Shown in pieces: positions 43,106 to 52,256 of a stretch of 64,000 bases of DNA. The DNA comes from a virus. Every line of letters begins with the position of its first letter. Within the stretch, counting starts at the first letter, position 1. The DNA lies in the IMG/VR virus record IMGVR_UViG_3300026488_000021, positions 1-64,000 of that record. One strand, written 5' to 3'. A program made the position numbers and the translations under genes. The notes below the pieces were generated by a model. That model was not told the origin of the DNA and ran no database searches. It saw nothing but the letters and a program-made list of their open reading frames with translations.

Positions 43106-43771
43106 CTATTTTTTATCAGATAAAGCTTTTCTCCATTCGTCTGCAATCTTCTTTAGTTCTTCTGTATTTACTTTTCATTTTTCTATTAACTGTTTTAGAT
43201 TATTTTCTTTAGCCCATTGTTGTCTCACTATCTCAAACTCTTCAACTGTCTTAGGATTCTTAGTTGCAATATATTCTGCAAAGTCTGCTACATAATCTTT
43301 ATCTGTATTATCAACAATTTTCTCAGCTTTCTTCTCAACTTCTTCAAATGTTTTTTCAATAGCTTCTTCCTCTTGTGGGAATTCGAAGATCTTAGCTACA
43401 TATTTTAATGCATCTTTAAATGCTCTAGCCCTCAATCTTGATATCCCACCATACAATCCGTCACTAAGTAATGTTTTACTAGTAAGATTCAAAGCACCTA
43501 ATCCTTCAAACACTCTTCAATCTTTTAATGTAATAACACAAGTTTGTAGCAAAGCCACAGCTGAATTAGAACTAGCCAATTTTTCGACTGGTTTAAATTC
43601 AACTCTTTCTAGGATATCTAACTGTCTTGCTATATCTCTAATAAATTTTACATCAACATATTCTTGTCATTTAAAATCCTTCTTTAGAATATCAGTTGGT
43701 AGATATTCATTTATTGAATACTCTTTTCCTTCAATAATTACCTTAGTTGTAGTAGCTTTTTTTGTAGCCAT
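43106..43771 (-). CDS. Rad52-like single-strand annealing protein (221 aa)
   Basis: N-terminal half with YVDVKFIRDIARQLDIL, then a beta strand and ITLKDGRVFEGLGAL, then GGISRLRARAFKDALKYVAK, a pattern seen in Rad52/Sak-type annealing proteins (a glycine-rich strand, then an ARAxxxAL helix). The C-terminal part is acidic and helical. With the 5' nuclease and SF2 helicase it would form a phage recombination module. Only three TGA codons; preceded by the 12-mer leader. Confidence 0.65.
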
Positions 43772-43782
43772 TATTATTTAGT

Positions 43783-43794
43783 TTAAGATTTAAA
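43783..43794 (-). promoter_or_regulatory. TTTAAATCTTAA leader motif, copy 4
   Basis: Exact 12-mer 11 nt upstream of the annealing-protein start; it also encodes the end of the preceding gene. Confidence 0.45.
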
Positions 43795-44130
43795 ATATTT
43801 TTCATAAGCTTTTTTAGGAATTTTGTTCCCATATTTTTTCTTGTAATAATAATACATCTGATCTCAGATGTACTTAATAGCCTTGTGTTTAGGTGGTAGT
43901 TCTACTAAATTATCTTCTATAAGATAATCTTTAATATCAAGTCAAAGTTCTTCTACCATTTTTTTAATCCTCTTAAACACTTTGTCTGTAAAATACTTAA
44001 CTCTTTTATCTTTAAGAACCTGATAAGACAATCAGTACTTTCAATAAACCTCACCTAATGTCTTACCAAGTTCAATTACTTTCTTTTTTACATCTTTTGT
44101 AAGTGTATCTGTATCAACCTTTGTAAGCAT
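43783..44130 (-). CDS. Hypothetical basic protein (115 aa)
   Basis: Starts MLTKVDTDTLTKDVKKKVIELGKTLGEVY, a helix-turn-helix-like stretch, then LSYQVLKDKRVKYFTDKVFKRIKK. Basic overall, so it could bind nucleic acid. It ends KAYEKYFKS with the stop inside the leader motif. No family is recognised. Confidence 0.72.
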
Positions 44131-44152
44131 TCTTATTCTTATTATTTACAAT

Positions 44153-44356
44153 TTAAATAGTATCATTTATTAAATCTTTTATAATTATTTTTAACCAGGT
44201 TATATCTTCTCTTAAACAATCATCATATTCTAGTTCATTCAATTTTAATATATCTAGAACATTTACTTCTTTACTATTCAAAAGACTTAATAATTTTTCT
44301 GGACAGTTAAATTTGTCTTTATCCCGCTCTATAATTTGCTCTACATTAACCCTCAT
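44153..44356 (-). CDS. Small hypothetical protein (67 aa)
   Basis: Acidic and helical, with RVNVEQIIERDKDKFNCPEK and ELEYDDCLREDITWLK. It has no TGA codons. No family is recognised. Confidence 0.68.
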   Translation of the reverse strand: MRVNVEQIIERDKDKFNCPEKLLSLLNSKEVNVLDILKLNELEYDDCLREDITWLKIIIKDLINDTI

Positions 44357-44362
44357 TTTAAT

Positions 44363-44560
44363 TTAGTTATTAGATAAAAAAGTTTCCCAACTCTTTCATA
44401 AAAACTCTTTTCTCTTTTTGAGATATATTTCATAATCTTTTTTATTACTAACCTCATACATTACAACATCATTCGCAAAGATGTTATAATATCTGTTCCA
44501 ATCTCATCTAACTTTTATCATTTTTGCATCTACTTCTACTAAGTGTTGATAGTTTATCAT
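44363..44560 (-). CDS. Small hypothetical protein (65 aa)
   Basis: Helical and aromatic, with VRGDWNRYYNIFANDVVMYE. It ends SWETFLSNN, 6 nt before the next gene start, and its start overlaps the upstream gene's stop. No family is recognised. Confidence 0.66.
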
Positions 44561-44715
44561 CTCGATTTTACTTTATAATATAAATATTTTCACATATAAA
44601 TAAAGGATTTTACAGCTGAACTAAACAATGTTTTTAAAGCTGTAAAGAACTTGTCTTGCTCTTGTATCCATTTTTTTTGATAATCTTTTCTTAAAGTGTA
44701 ATCTATAAATGTCAT
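44554..44715 (-). CDS. Small hypothetical protein (53 aa)
   Basis: Basic; TLRKDYQKKWIQEQDKFFTALK then an aromatic C-terminus (SFIYMGKYLYYKVKSRG). The stop overlaps the next gene start by 7 nt. No family is recognised. Confidence 0.6.
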
Positions 44716-44733
44716 TTTAATAATTATTAGGAA

Positions 44734-44985
44734 TTAAATTCTTTCAATCTCAATACTTACCTTTGGTATTTCATCCTTCTCAATTGGAAGTTCCTTTTCT
44801 ATGAACTGATAAATTTTCTCGTTCAAATCATCTATGAACTGGTCTCTTATTTCTCTTAGTGTATAAGTGTTGTCATCAGGTCATTTATATACACCATCAG
44901 GCAACATATCATCATCAGTATACTGACTTTGGAACCAATCCCAGTATTCATATAAGGCTTTTTGTAATCTTAATTCTGGTGTCAT
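44734..44985 (-). CDS. Small acidic hypothetical protein (83 aa)
   Basis: Strongly acidic, with LYEYWDWFQSQYTDDDMLPDG and a C-terminal KDEIPKVSIEIERI. One TGA. DNA-mimic size and charge, but no known family. Confidence 0.68.
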
Positions 44986-44987
44986 TT

Positions 44988-45167
44988 TTATTTTATAAAG
45001 AAATAAATAAAAGGTCAAACCAACATACAAATAAGTCAAACTACACTTATTAATTGTCCTTGCTTAAATATCATATCGTCCTCATATCATATCCCAATTT
45101 TCATCAATAAATCTCCAATAAATACACAGATTAGAAATCCAATTTCCATTAATATTATTTGTAGCAT
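44988..45167 (-). CDS. Two-segment membrane protein (59 aa)
   Basis: Hydrophobic segments at about residues 3-20 and 38-56 with a short charged middle (GYEDDMIFKQG). It resembles small phage membrane proteins of unknown role. Confidence 0.62.
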
Positions 45168-45169
45168 TT

Positions 45170-45358
45170 TTATTTAGTTATAGAATAAATACTTCTAAGT
45201 AGGAACCAATATTCCTTTTCTCAGTATAAACTTATGTATTCTTGTTTTAATTTTTCGTCTTCAGGATTTTGTTGTATTCTTTCTTTTAAATCTAACCTAG
45301 CTACGAATCTAGCTAGGTCCTCTGACAAACCTAATTCTTTTGCTCTTTCATATGTCAT
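45170..45358 (-). CDS. Small hypothetical protein (62 aa)
   Basis: Helical, begins MTYERAKELGLSEDLARFVARLDL and ends with RSIYSITK. A helix-turn-helix-like N-terminus is possible. No family is recognised. Confidence 0.65.
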
Positions 45359-45406
45359 TTTAATTACTTTGAAAATCTAAAAGTATCTATATATCTTATT
45401 TTAACT

Positions 45407-45865
45407 TTAATCAGAAACCAGTTTTATGTAGCATCCTGTGTGTGTATCATTATTTATATGTAAAATATAATTTCATTTACTCTCTAATATTTTCTTTACA
45501 TCTTCTTTTTTTAATTTCCTTACTTCTTTAAGTAAAAAAGGTTCAAGCTCTCTAAGTTCTCATTTATATTTTATTTTAACTTTTTTAGAGAACTCCTTTC
45601 ATAGAATATATGAGTTATACAATTTTTTTAGTAACTCACATATAAAATTATAATTATATTCATAGTAAATGTAATTTATTCTTATTTTCTTAATTTTAGT
45701 ATTAGGATTAAGTAGTCTAGATATAGTATGTAAATCTCAATCTTCGTTAATTAAATAAAAATCCGTTAGAGCAATTATACTATAATCCTTGTCATCTATA
45801 AGTAATGCCTGATCAAAGAAACATCAAAATTCATTAAATGCAGTTATATATTTTCCTATATCCAT
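45407..45865 (-). CDS. Hypothetical protein (152 aa)
   Basis: Mixed alpha/beta with many Tyr, Lys and Ile, ending YILHINNDTHTGCYIKLVSD. Seven TGA glycines. The start overlaps the stop of the next gene upstream by 10 nt. No family is recognised. Confidence 0.7.
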
Positions 45866-46500
45866 TTTTCAAATTTATTATGTTGTAAAAGTACTTTTAT
45901 CTCTTCTCATGTTAAATATTTCTTTATTTTCTTTTCTAATTTATTTTTTAATTTTTTAAAGATATTTATTTTCATATCTAAAAAAGAAATCTCAGTAACA
46001 CTAGATATTATTTGAGAAGTTCATTCAAAGTCAACACCACTTAACCCTACACTTAAATCTAAAATAAATAATCTTTTTGTGTTTATTCTATCCAATTCTT
46101 GTATTAATTCATCATATTTATGTCTATATGTATCAACGTATGCTAAGAATATTTTAGCATATGTTTCTATTTCTCCTATATCTCGATCAACTTCATAAGT
46201 GGGTATATTTAATTTATATTCAGTTTCTTTAGGACTAACTAGCTTTAAACATCATTTATTTAAAGATAATCAACTACTTGAATAGTATCAATTATCCTCT
46301 TTAATTTTGTATGTTACAAAGTTTTCTTTTCTAAATAAAATATGTTTTTTACTACATATTCCTTGATAAGAATATCAATATTTTGTAAGTTCATAATCTA
46401 TATAATCATTATATTTATCTAATAGTTTAATTACGTCTGGAATTATATCCGTTTTTTTAATATAATAGTCTAATTTAAATATTAACTTCATATTACTCAT
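45856..46500 (-). CDS. Hypothetical protein (214 aa)
   Basis: The N-terminal half contains YDYIDYELTKYGYSYQG; the middle contains LFILDLSVGLSGVDFEGTS, a possible beta-strand and glycine-rich turn; the C-terminus is a charged helix. It may be related in style to its neighbour 45407-45865. No family is recognised. Confidence 0.72.
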
Positions 46501-46503
46501 TTT

Positions 46504-47127
46504 TTATTCTTTTAAATCAAATAAAATTCCCCAATCTTTTTTACATTCTACCAAACATCTCTCTGCATCTGACTTATACATAAACATTATTCCATCAATA
46601 GTCATAGCTGTTTCTAGGATGATCTCTAATTCATTAGTATCCTTATAATAGGCTACCCTATATCATCAATGATAAGTTCAATCTTCATCCCTATTAAGTC
46701 ATAATAGAGCTTTATTCTTCCAAATCCATCTTTTAATTCTTGCTAATGCTTTCCTTTTTCTTAATTCTTTTTCTGCTTCCTCTTCTGTTAAAAAAACATT
46801 TCACATTTCTAATCTTCTTTCGAATCCGCTTCATAACAATCAATCAACATCAATTATCTCTCATCTATCATTAATATAAAAGTATGCCCCACGATTTTTT
46901 AATTCATAGATACTTTTGGGTGTCTCCTCCACCTCTTCTAACCATCAATTATATTCTAGTTCTGTAATCATCCTTTCTAATATTCATAATAAATGCTCAT
47001 CAACAGTTTGAAAGGATGGAGTTGTGTTATCACTACATTCCTCAAAATATACATCTCAATCTTCATATACTATTATGTCTCAAGCTTTTGCTCCAGGCAA
47101 GTCCTTTAATAATTTAAATTTTTTCAT
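46504..47127 (-). CDS. Hypothetical protein (207 aa)
   Basis: Begins MKKFKLLKDLPGAKAGDIIVYEDGD, a small beta domain, then a helical middle and WIWKNKALLGLNRDEDGTYHG. The pattern (short beta repeat containing Pro-Gly-Ala-Lys-Ala-Gly-Asp) is frequent in phage early proteins of unknown function. Confidence 0.72.
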
Positions 47128-47167
47128 TTGTTTATTTAATTAAGTTATAAAATTATTATTTTCTTAT

Positions 47168-47494
47168 CTAGGATTTCATATTAAATGGTCAAGTAATAAT
47201 TATTTTTTCATCATCAAAGATTAATACTTCTCATTTTATGTATTCTGTTGGATTAAATTCATCGTCTAATCGTTGTCAAGTAGATGGTTGTTTATATAGT
47301 GTTAACAAGAATTGTCAATCAATATTATATACTTTATATCTTTCAAGGTTAGCATCTTCTAGCAATGCATCGAAGACTCCTTGTGATATAAATTCATTAT
47401 CCATTTTTTTTAACTGTTTAATAATGTATACTTTCTTTATTAAGTCAAATTTAAAATAGTCAAGTAATTCAAGTAATGTTCCTTTGTGTAACAT
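47168..47494 (-). CDS. Hypothetical protein (108 aa)
   Basis: Helical N-terminus (LLELLDYFKFDLIKKVYI) and a beta-rich end (YIKGEVLIFDDEKIIITGPFNMKS). Five TGA glycines. The start lies 5 nt from the stop of the lysozyme-like gene. No family is recognised. Confidence 0.7.
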
Positions 47495-47498
47495 TAGT

Positions 47499-48068
47499 TT
47501 ATTTTGTTAAAAAATTAAACACATAATTGAAGTGTCTCCATCAGTTCGGACAATGATATCTATACATTCCCGAACTAGCTTCTTCAGTACAATATCTACT
47601 CAAAGATGGTCTTCAGTTTAAGCTGTAGAAAAATCTAGCTCAACCTTTCCATCTCCAGGTATACCAGTATTTGGTATACCTTGACAACCAATCGTCTAGA
47701 TTTTCTGATAGGTTTTTGAAACCGTATACTTTAACTCACATACATTGACCTTTCCAACAGTGCTTGAATCCTCAACTTTCAGCCATAGCTATTCAAGCAG
47801 TAACTATAATACAATTTTCTACACTTCAAGTTATTATCCACTTCTTGCATTTATTGATAACGAGTGAAGATTCATAATCACTAAATCAAAGCTGCCTCAT
47901 TCAGTTGTATAATTCAACTGCTCTTTCTCACCAGCAGTATCACCATACAACTTTTTTACATCCAAGCGGTTCGTAGTTGTATGCTTTAGTTTGAACCGCT
48001 CAGATAATGATTAATACAATTCCGCTAGCTACTAGTAGTGTAGCTAGCCAGGTTAGGTTCTTACTCAT
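47499..48068 (-). CDS. Membrane-anchored lysozyme-like protein (189 aa)
   Basis: N-terminal hydrophobic segment (residues 6-26, LATLLVASGIVLIIIGA), then a Cys-rich extracytoplasmic domain. IAMAESGGFKHC fits the catalytic Glu helix of lysozyme/transglycosylase folds, followed by GVKVYGFKNLSENLDDWLSRY, seen in small phage muramidase-like domains. Eight or nine cysteines could form disulfides. An early-block wall enzyme may help wall-related entry, exclusion or lysis. Unusually rich in Trp and Tyr. Confidence 0.7.
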
Positions 48069-48086
48069 GTTGTTTTTGTTTATTTT

Positions 48087-48602
48087 TTAAAAGCTTAAAG
48101 ATATTATTCATTTTTCTATTTTTTGTTTTGCTTCTTCAATTTTTTTTATAGAGTATCATTCATCTTGCAATTTCTTTACAATACAATCCCAATCTCCTCA
48201 ACATTCTTTCTCTGCTGTAAGATACTCTGCTAGACTTACCTGATAATAATCATCCTTTTTTAAATATATAGTTAAAAAGATAAATAACAAATCACTTCAA
48301 TAATTTATTCTTATTTCTTTATTATTCCAACTACACTTAGATAAAGCTAACTTCATGTTGTTTTCCACGTCATTGTTAGCTCTCATAGCTAATTTTTTAA
48401 TACAATTCTTTTTATTTAAACCTTGTAAATCTTTAGTATACCATAACATTGTTGCGTGATACATATCAACTAATAGATATTCCTTGTATTCTTTTTTAGG
48501 AATATATTTTCAGTCCATAACTATCTTTATTCATTTTTTATTTACATAATCTGTAATATAATCTAGAATTATTTCTGCAGCTTTTTCGTTTATATTATAC
48601 AT
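48087..48602 (-). CDS. Hypothetical protein (171 aa)
   Basis: Alpha-helical with Lys/Glu/Tyr. It contains MYHATMLWYTKDLQGLNKKN, ECGGDWDCIVKKLQDEGY and KKIEEAKQKIEKG. Its three to four Cys residues (NCIKK, KCSWN, ECGGDWDC) do not form a standard zinc motif. No family is recognised. Confidence 0.7.
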
Positions 48603-48619
48603 TTTTTTTATTTTTAATT

Positions 48620-49003
48620 TTAAAATTCTTCTATTAACTTAAACAAATCTATTAACTTTATCCTTCATGTTTTTGTTTCTATATAAACCCTTAATCAAGG
48701 GTATCTGTGCACATCCTCACTATATTCTCAATCTAGTTTATCCATCAGTGCTACAAATCTATCTTCCATCTTAAAGACATCTGTACTTGAATATACATCA
48801 TCTGAGAAAATAAAGCTTCAGTCTGCTTCAATTATCATTTCTCTTTTACCAGTATCATAACGTTTTAGTTTTACTTCGTATTCTACTTCCTTTTGTAACT
48901 CTTCCTTAGTGTATTTTTTTGTAAATAGTCAAGGAATAATATAACTTTCTCAATCTTTACTTTTTTGAGGAATTATAGATTTATCTACAAATGCTAAAGT
49001 CAT
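48620..49003 (-). CDS. Hypothetical protein (127 aa)
   Basis: Mixed alpha/beta; begins MTLAFVDKSIIPQKSKDGE and contains a helical segment after EEYSEDVHRYPG-like residues, ending LIDLFKLIEEF. The leader is AATAAAAAAAATG-like, as for the neighbouring genes. No family is recognised. Confidence 0.7.
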
Positions 49004-49009
49004 ATTTAT

Positions 49010-49162
49010 TTATTTAGAATGTAAAATATTTTTAATAGCTATCTTAAGATAGCTTATCTCACAAGTAGCAGGGGTCATATCGTATACTCTTTTTAAATAT
49101 TTTACTACTTGTGGCAGGATACCTTTTTCTTTACAAAAGGTATATAATTCTTGTTTAGTCAT
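49010..49162 (-). CDS. Small hypothetical protein (50 aa)
   Basis: Helical and basic: FCKEKGILPQVVKYLKRVYD then CEISYLKIAIKNIL. No TGA codon. No family is recognised. Confidence 0.6.
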   Translation of the reverse strand: MTKQELYTFCKEKGILPQVVKYLKRVYDMTPATCEISYLKIAIKNILHSK

Positions 49163-49181
49163 CTGTCTAGTAAATTAAAAA

Positions 49182-49352
49182 TTAAAAAGATTTTCTAGTT
49201 TTAACCAACTGTTGAAGGATATCTCTTAAAACATGTTCTTCAACGGTTGTTATAGTCCATCACTTTTCTTTTAGTTTTTCTTGTAGTTTTGTTATTAAGT
49301 TTAAATCTTGAGCTGTTTTTAACATTTCATTATAGTTTTTATTTTCTAACAT
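49182..49352 (-). CDS. Small hypothetical protein (56 aa)
   Basis: Helical, LNLITKLQEKLKEKGWTITTVEEH, with a single TGA and a basic tail. Possibly DNA-binding; no family is recognised. Confidence 0.6.
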
Positions 49353-49362
49353 TTTTTTCTTT

Positions 49363-49632
49363 TTAATAAGTAAAAATATCTTCAGGTCGTTTATATTCTC
49401 AATCAGGTTCTGCTCATTCTACTAAATCTATATAATCGTCTTCATCTTTAAATTTTACTTTAAGTATACCCCGTTTAATAAATGCATCTTCTATATCGTC
49501 TATAGTTTTTCAGTATTCTTCTAATTTCTCAAGTATTCTTTCTCAATCAAAATCTACATAACATTTATATTCAGCTGATATACCTTCAGCTTTGCTTGAT
49601 TGTATTTCTTTCAACATTTCTTTTATATTCAT
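49363..49632 (-). CDS. Acidic hypothetical protein (89 aa)
   Basis: Acidic, KEIQSSKAEGISAEYKCYVDFDGE then EDAFIKRGILKVKFKDEDDY. Ends KRPEDIFTY. No family is recognised. Confidence 0.66.
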
Positions 49633-49637
49633 TTTTT

Positions 49638-50174
49638 TTATTTAATTAAATTATAAAATTCTTTAAAACAATTATATTTTCTACTAAATTTCACTTCTTC
49701 ACAACCTATGATTTCCAATAATCTTTTACAGTTTTCGATGTTTCTTCATTGATTAAGAAGCTCAAATTTAAACTCATCTATTAACTTAACACATCAATTT
49801 TTAGCTTCATACACGTCAATTTGATAAACTCAACAATTCACAATTCTATCTAATAACTCAACATCTCTACTTTCAAACTTATCAAATACAAGTACTACTC
49901 CTAGATGATATTCTACATCATATGTTTTATTGTTTTTACTTTTAACTCACCATCATTTTTTATCCGAATAAGTGATGGTTATTTCATCGTCTTCAAGTTT
50001 TATTTTCTTTTTATTTGTTATAATTGCTATGTCTTCTAATTCAGGACTTATTGGTTTGTCTTCCGACCAAATAGCAACAAGTCCAGCTTCTTTCAACTCT
50101 TTTTTAAATCCTTCTGACTGGTTTTTAAGTAAAAAAAACTTTTGATTTATTTTTTTATAAGTAATTATTTTCAT
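49638..50174 (-). CDS. Hypothetical protein (178 aa)
   Basis: N-terminal two-thirds alternate beta and helix with KLEDDEITITYSDKKGGG-like turn; the C-terminal third is helical with several Cys (IVNCGVYQ, NGCVKL, NCKRLLEIIGCEE). It may bind metal, but no standard motif is seen. No family is recognised. Confidence 0.7.
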
Positions 50175-50188
50175 TTTTATTTTTAAAT

Positions 50189-50401
50189 TTAAGAATTAAA
50201 AACACCAGCACTTGCTGTATCTAGTAGTAGCTGGTCTTCAAGGATTTTTAGCAGGTCTTGTCTTAGACCTGCTTTTTTTGCTACTTTAACGGCTTCTTTT
50301 AACTCTTCTACTGTTCAATACAAACAAATGTTTTCTATTGCTTGGTTCACCAACCAAGCATCTTTACTTGTAAGATTTTCAATTTGCTTCTTAATATTCA
50401 T
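50189..50401 (-). CDS. Small hypothetical protein (70 aa)
   Basis: Helical with KQIENLTSKDAWLVNQAIENICLYG then LKEAVKVAKKAGLRQDLLKI. Helical-repeat style; no family is recognised. Confidence 0.65.
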
Positions 50402-50431
50402 TTTTTTATTTTAAGAAATAAATATTATAGT

Positions 50432-50800
50432 TTATAAACTAAATTTATAGTTTAAATTATGAAGTTCTTTATCAGCATATTCATCAATTACATTATATAT
50501 ACCATCCTCTATTGCCCATCTCGGAGTTCACCCAGTAAATTTTATATCTACATAAGGAACTGTATACTCCTTATCTTCATCTTCGTTTTCTACTTTTTCT
50601 GCTATATAACTAATAAGTTTATTCAATGTTTTAGTATAATCAATTTTTCAATCTATTGTGTATCCTTTTAGATTTACCTTTTCTTCTTCATTAATCTGTT
50701 CTATGATTTCTTCTAATACATTCTCTCTTGCAATCTGAAATATTCTTTCTAAAACATCCATCCTTAAATCATTAAGATAGATATATACACTTTTTATCAT
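50432..50800 (-). CDS. Hypothetical protein (122 aa)
   Basis: Helical N-terminus, RMDVLERIFQIARENVLEEI, then a charged middle and a beta-rich C-terminal part with YTVPYVDIKFTGGTPRW. Two TGA glycines. No family is recognised. Confidence 0.7.
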
Positions 50801-50832
50801 TACTTTTTTTAATTAAGAAATAAAAACTGGTA

Positions 50833-50961
50833 CTATCTATTTATATAGTACCAAAAGCCGTGCTTCTTGCAATAAGTCAGAAGCCGGCTCCTTCACTCTT
50901 TATCTAAGCCATATTTTAATAGGGCTTTAATAAGCCTCTTAATCCTTCTAAGTTGTTTCAT
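50833..50961 (-). CDS. Very small basic protein (42 aa)
   Basis: MKQLRRIKRLIKALLKYGL then SRLLTYCKKHGFWYYINR. Highly basic and helical. It has the same A-rich leader (AATAAAAAAAATG) as neighbours, which supports translation. Possible nucleic-acid or membrane binder. Confidence 0.5.
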
Positions 50962-51036
50962 TTTTTTTATTTATAAAATATAAAAAACCTGGAATCTCTA
51001 AATTAAAGAAATTAATCTACGTAGAACTTAGCTTCT

Positions 51037-51339
51037 CTAACTTCCCGCTCGTCTGCAAGGCACGCACATACCTGCTTTTCGAGCTGCTAAGTCCTGGGCT
51101 TCTTCATAATTAGAAGCCCGAATTAAATCGTTCAGTTGTAGCACACCTTGGTGATAAGCTACAACATGATATGGACGCAAGATTTCTGCGTCCATAAACT
51201 TTTTAGCAAATTCAACAGCTTCCTCATAGCTGTTGAATTCTTTTTCAAAGTCAGCAACCCTTCCTGATGGGTTGTTATTATCCTCAAAGTAAGGGTCGTA
51301 AGTATAGACCCTTACTTTATATTTTTTAAATTCTTTCAT
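51037..51339 (-). CDS. Hypothetical protein with C-terminal CxxC (100 aa)
   Basis: First gene of the leftward early block, immediately downstream of the large structured RNA's terminator. Beta-rich N-terminus (KVRVYTYDPYFEDNNNPSG), helical middle (SYEEAVEFAKKFMDAE, NYEEAQDLAARKAG) and CVPCRRAGS at the end. It has no TGA, and uses GC-richer codons than neighbours. No family is recognised. Confidence 0.75.
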   Translation of the reverse strand: MKEFKKYKVRVYTYDPYFEDNNNPSGRVADFEKEFNSYEEAVEFAKKFMDAEILRPYHVVAYHQGVLQLNDLIRASNYEEAQDLAARKAGMCVPCRRAGS

Positions 51340-51365
51340 TTTTTTATTTTTAAAGAATAAAATAT

Positions 51366-51389
51366 AAAAACACGATAAGTCGTGCTTTT
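51366..51389 (-). terminator. Terminator of the large structured RNA
   Basis: On the - strand GCACGA-CTTA-TCGTGT followed by TTTTATATTTT. It also works in part on the + strand. Confidence 0.75.
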
Positions 51390-51950
51390 ATATTTGCGGT
51401 CGACTATATTTTTTTCTGGAGCCTCGACCGCAAGGCTCAACAGGAGTCTTTTTTGTTTAACCGGTGTTTCCCCTCACCGGTAAAACCACCCGTGTAAATA
51501 TATTTAATCCAAGAGGCGAGCCAGGCGGTGCTTTGAACTCGCCCCTTGTTGAATTTAGTTTTTATCCTATCTCGAGCTATAACCAGTAGGCAACTACTCC
51601 TACTGGAAACGCTCGACCACTCGCCCCGTCGGTCCGTTGCTCGTCCACACCAACCAAGCGTAAGCTACGCTACACGCCCAGCCGGTGCTTCATCCAAGCT
51701 GTCCCCCGCTTCGGGGCGGTGGATGCGGAGCCGGAGCCCCGCTAATGTTAAATATCTACCCTTTTAACTGATAAGCAAGGGGTAGGACCAGCCGTCCTTG
51801 CTTACCAGCCCAGCCCAGGAATTGAAACCTATAGGCTGGTAGCAGGTTTTAGCCCCTGCTAGGGCTTTATAAGTATTACGGCTTAATACCGTAACACTAT
51901 CAAGGAACTTCGTTTTAGCCCCTCCGTCGGGGTATCCGTTCCCTGATGCT
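51366..51950 (-). ncRNA. Large structured RNA (about 585 nt), family unknown
   Basis: A GC-rich block of nearly 600 nt in AT-rich DNA, with its own promoter and terminator. At least twelve perfect or near-perfect helices fit in order (+ coordinates): 51938-51946/51900-51908; 51929-51932/51919-51922; 51889-51897/51873-51881; 51855-51861/51840-51846; 51834-51841/51803-51810; 51796-51803/51773-51780; 51721-51725/51691-51695 with inner CCCCG/CGGGG; 51666-51671/51657-51662; 51611-51616/51572-51577 enclosing 51599-51606/51583-51590; 51538-51543/51515-51520; 51475-51481/51460-51466; 51424-51431/51396-51403. Open frames on both strands lack this code's TGA use and a plausible protein, so I call it non-coding. 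Size and setting recall the large ornate phage RNAs (GOLLD, ROOL), but I cannot assign it. Confidence 0.82.
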
Positions 51951-51956
51951 GTTAGT

Positions 51957-51984
51957 AGTATAATCATTTTTTTAAAATTTTCAA
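51957..51984 (-). promoter_or_regulatory. Promoter of the large structured RNA
   Basis: On the - strand TTGAAA (51979-51984), a 16-nt spacer and TATACT (51957-51962). Predicted start about 51950, exactly before the first helix. Confidence 0.75.
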
Positions 51985-52003
51985 GACTTTTTTAAAAAAA
52001 TGA

Positions 52004-52256
52004 TTTAGATTGTATAGAAGGAGTTTTAATAAAAGCCTTATTGAAGCTGGTTTTTAGGTGTTATACAATGTAAAAAAAATAAAAATTAAATTATAGGTAT
52101 GTAAAAAAAATAATGAAATATGTTTCATAATGCGTAAAATTTTGAAATTATAAATTTTTATAGGTATAAAAAAAAAAAATAAAATTTTACATTGTATAGT
52201 GGTTTAAACCCTAGTATATATGGGGTTTCTCAAAGATGGGGTCTATACAATCTAAA
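52004..52256. repeat. Nested inverted repeats in the early/late control region
   Basis: Outer pair: a 14-mer beginning TTTAGATTGTATAG at 52004-52017 and its exact reverse complement at 52243-52256. Inner pair: ATACAATGTAAAA at 52063-52075 and its exact reverse complement at 52185-52197. All four arms share the core ATTGTAT(A). They could be operator sites for a dimeric regulator or a replication-initiator, or form a large cruciform. Confidence 0.75.

Noticed and set aside
51546-51767. Rightward open frame of 73 codons
   Set aside because: Lies antisense to the same RNA and has an Arg/Ser/Pro-rich composition typical of GC-rich chance frames.
51764-51967. 67 aa leftward open frame within the GC-rich RNA region
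   Set aside because: GC-rich composition, no TGA codon use, no leader like neighbours, and every part falls in predicted stems; best seen as a chance frame in the structured RNA.
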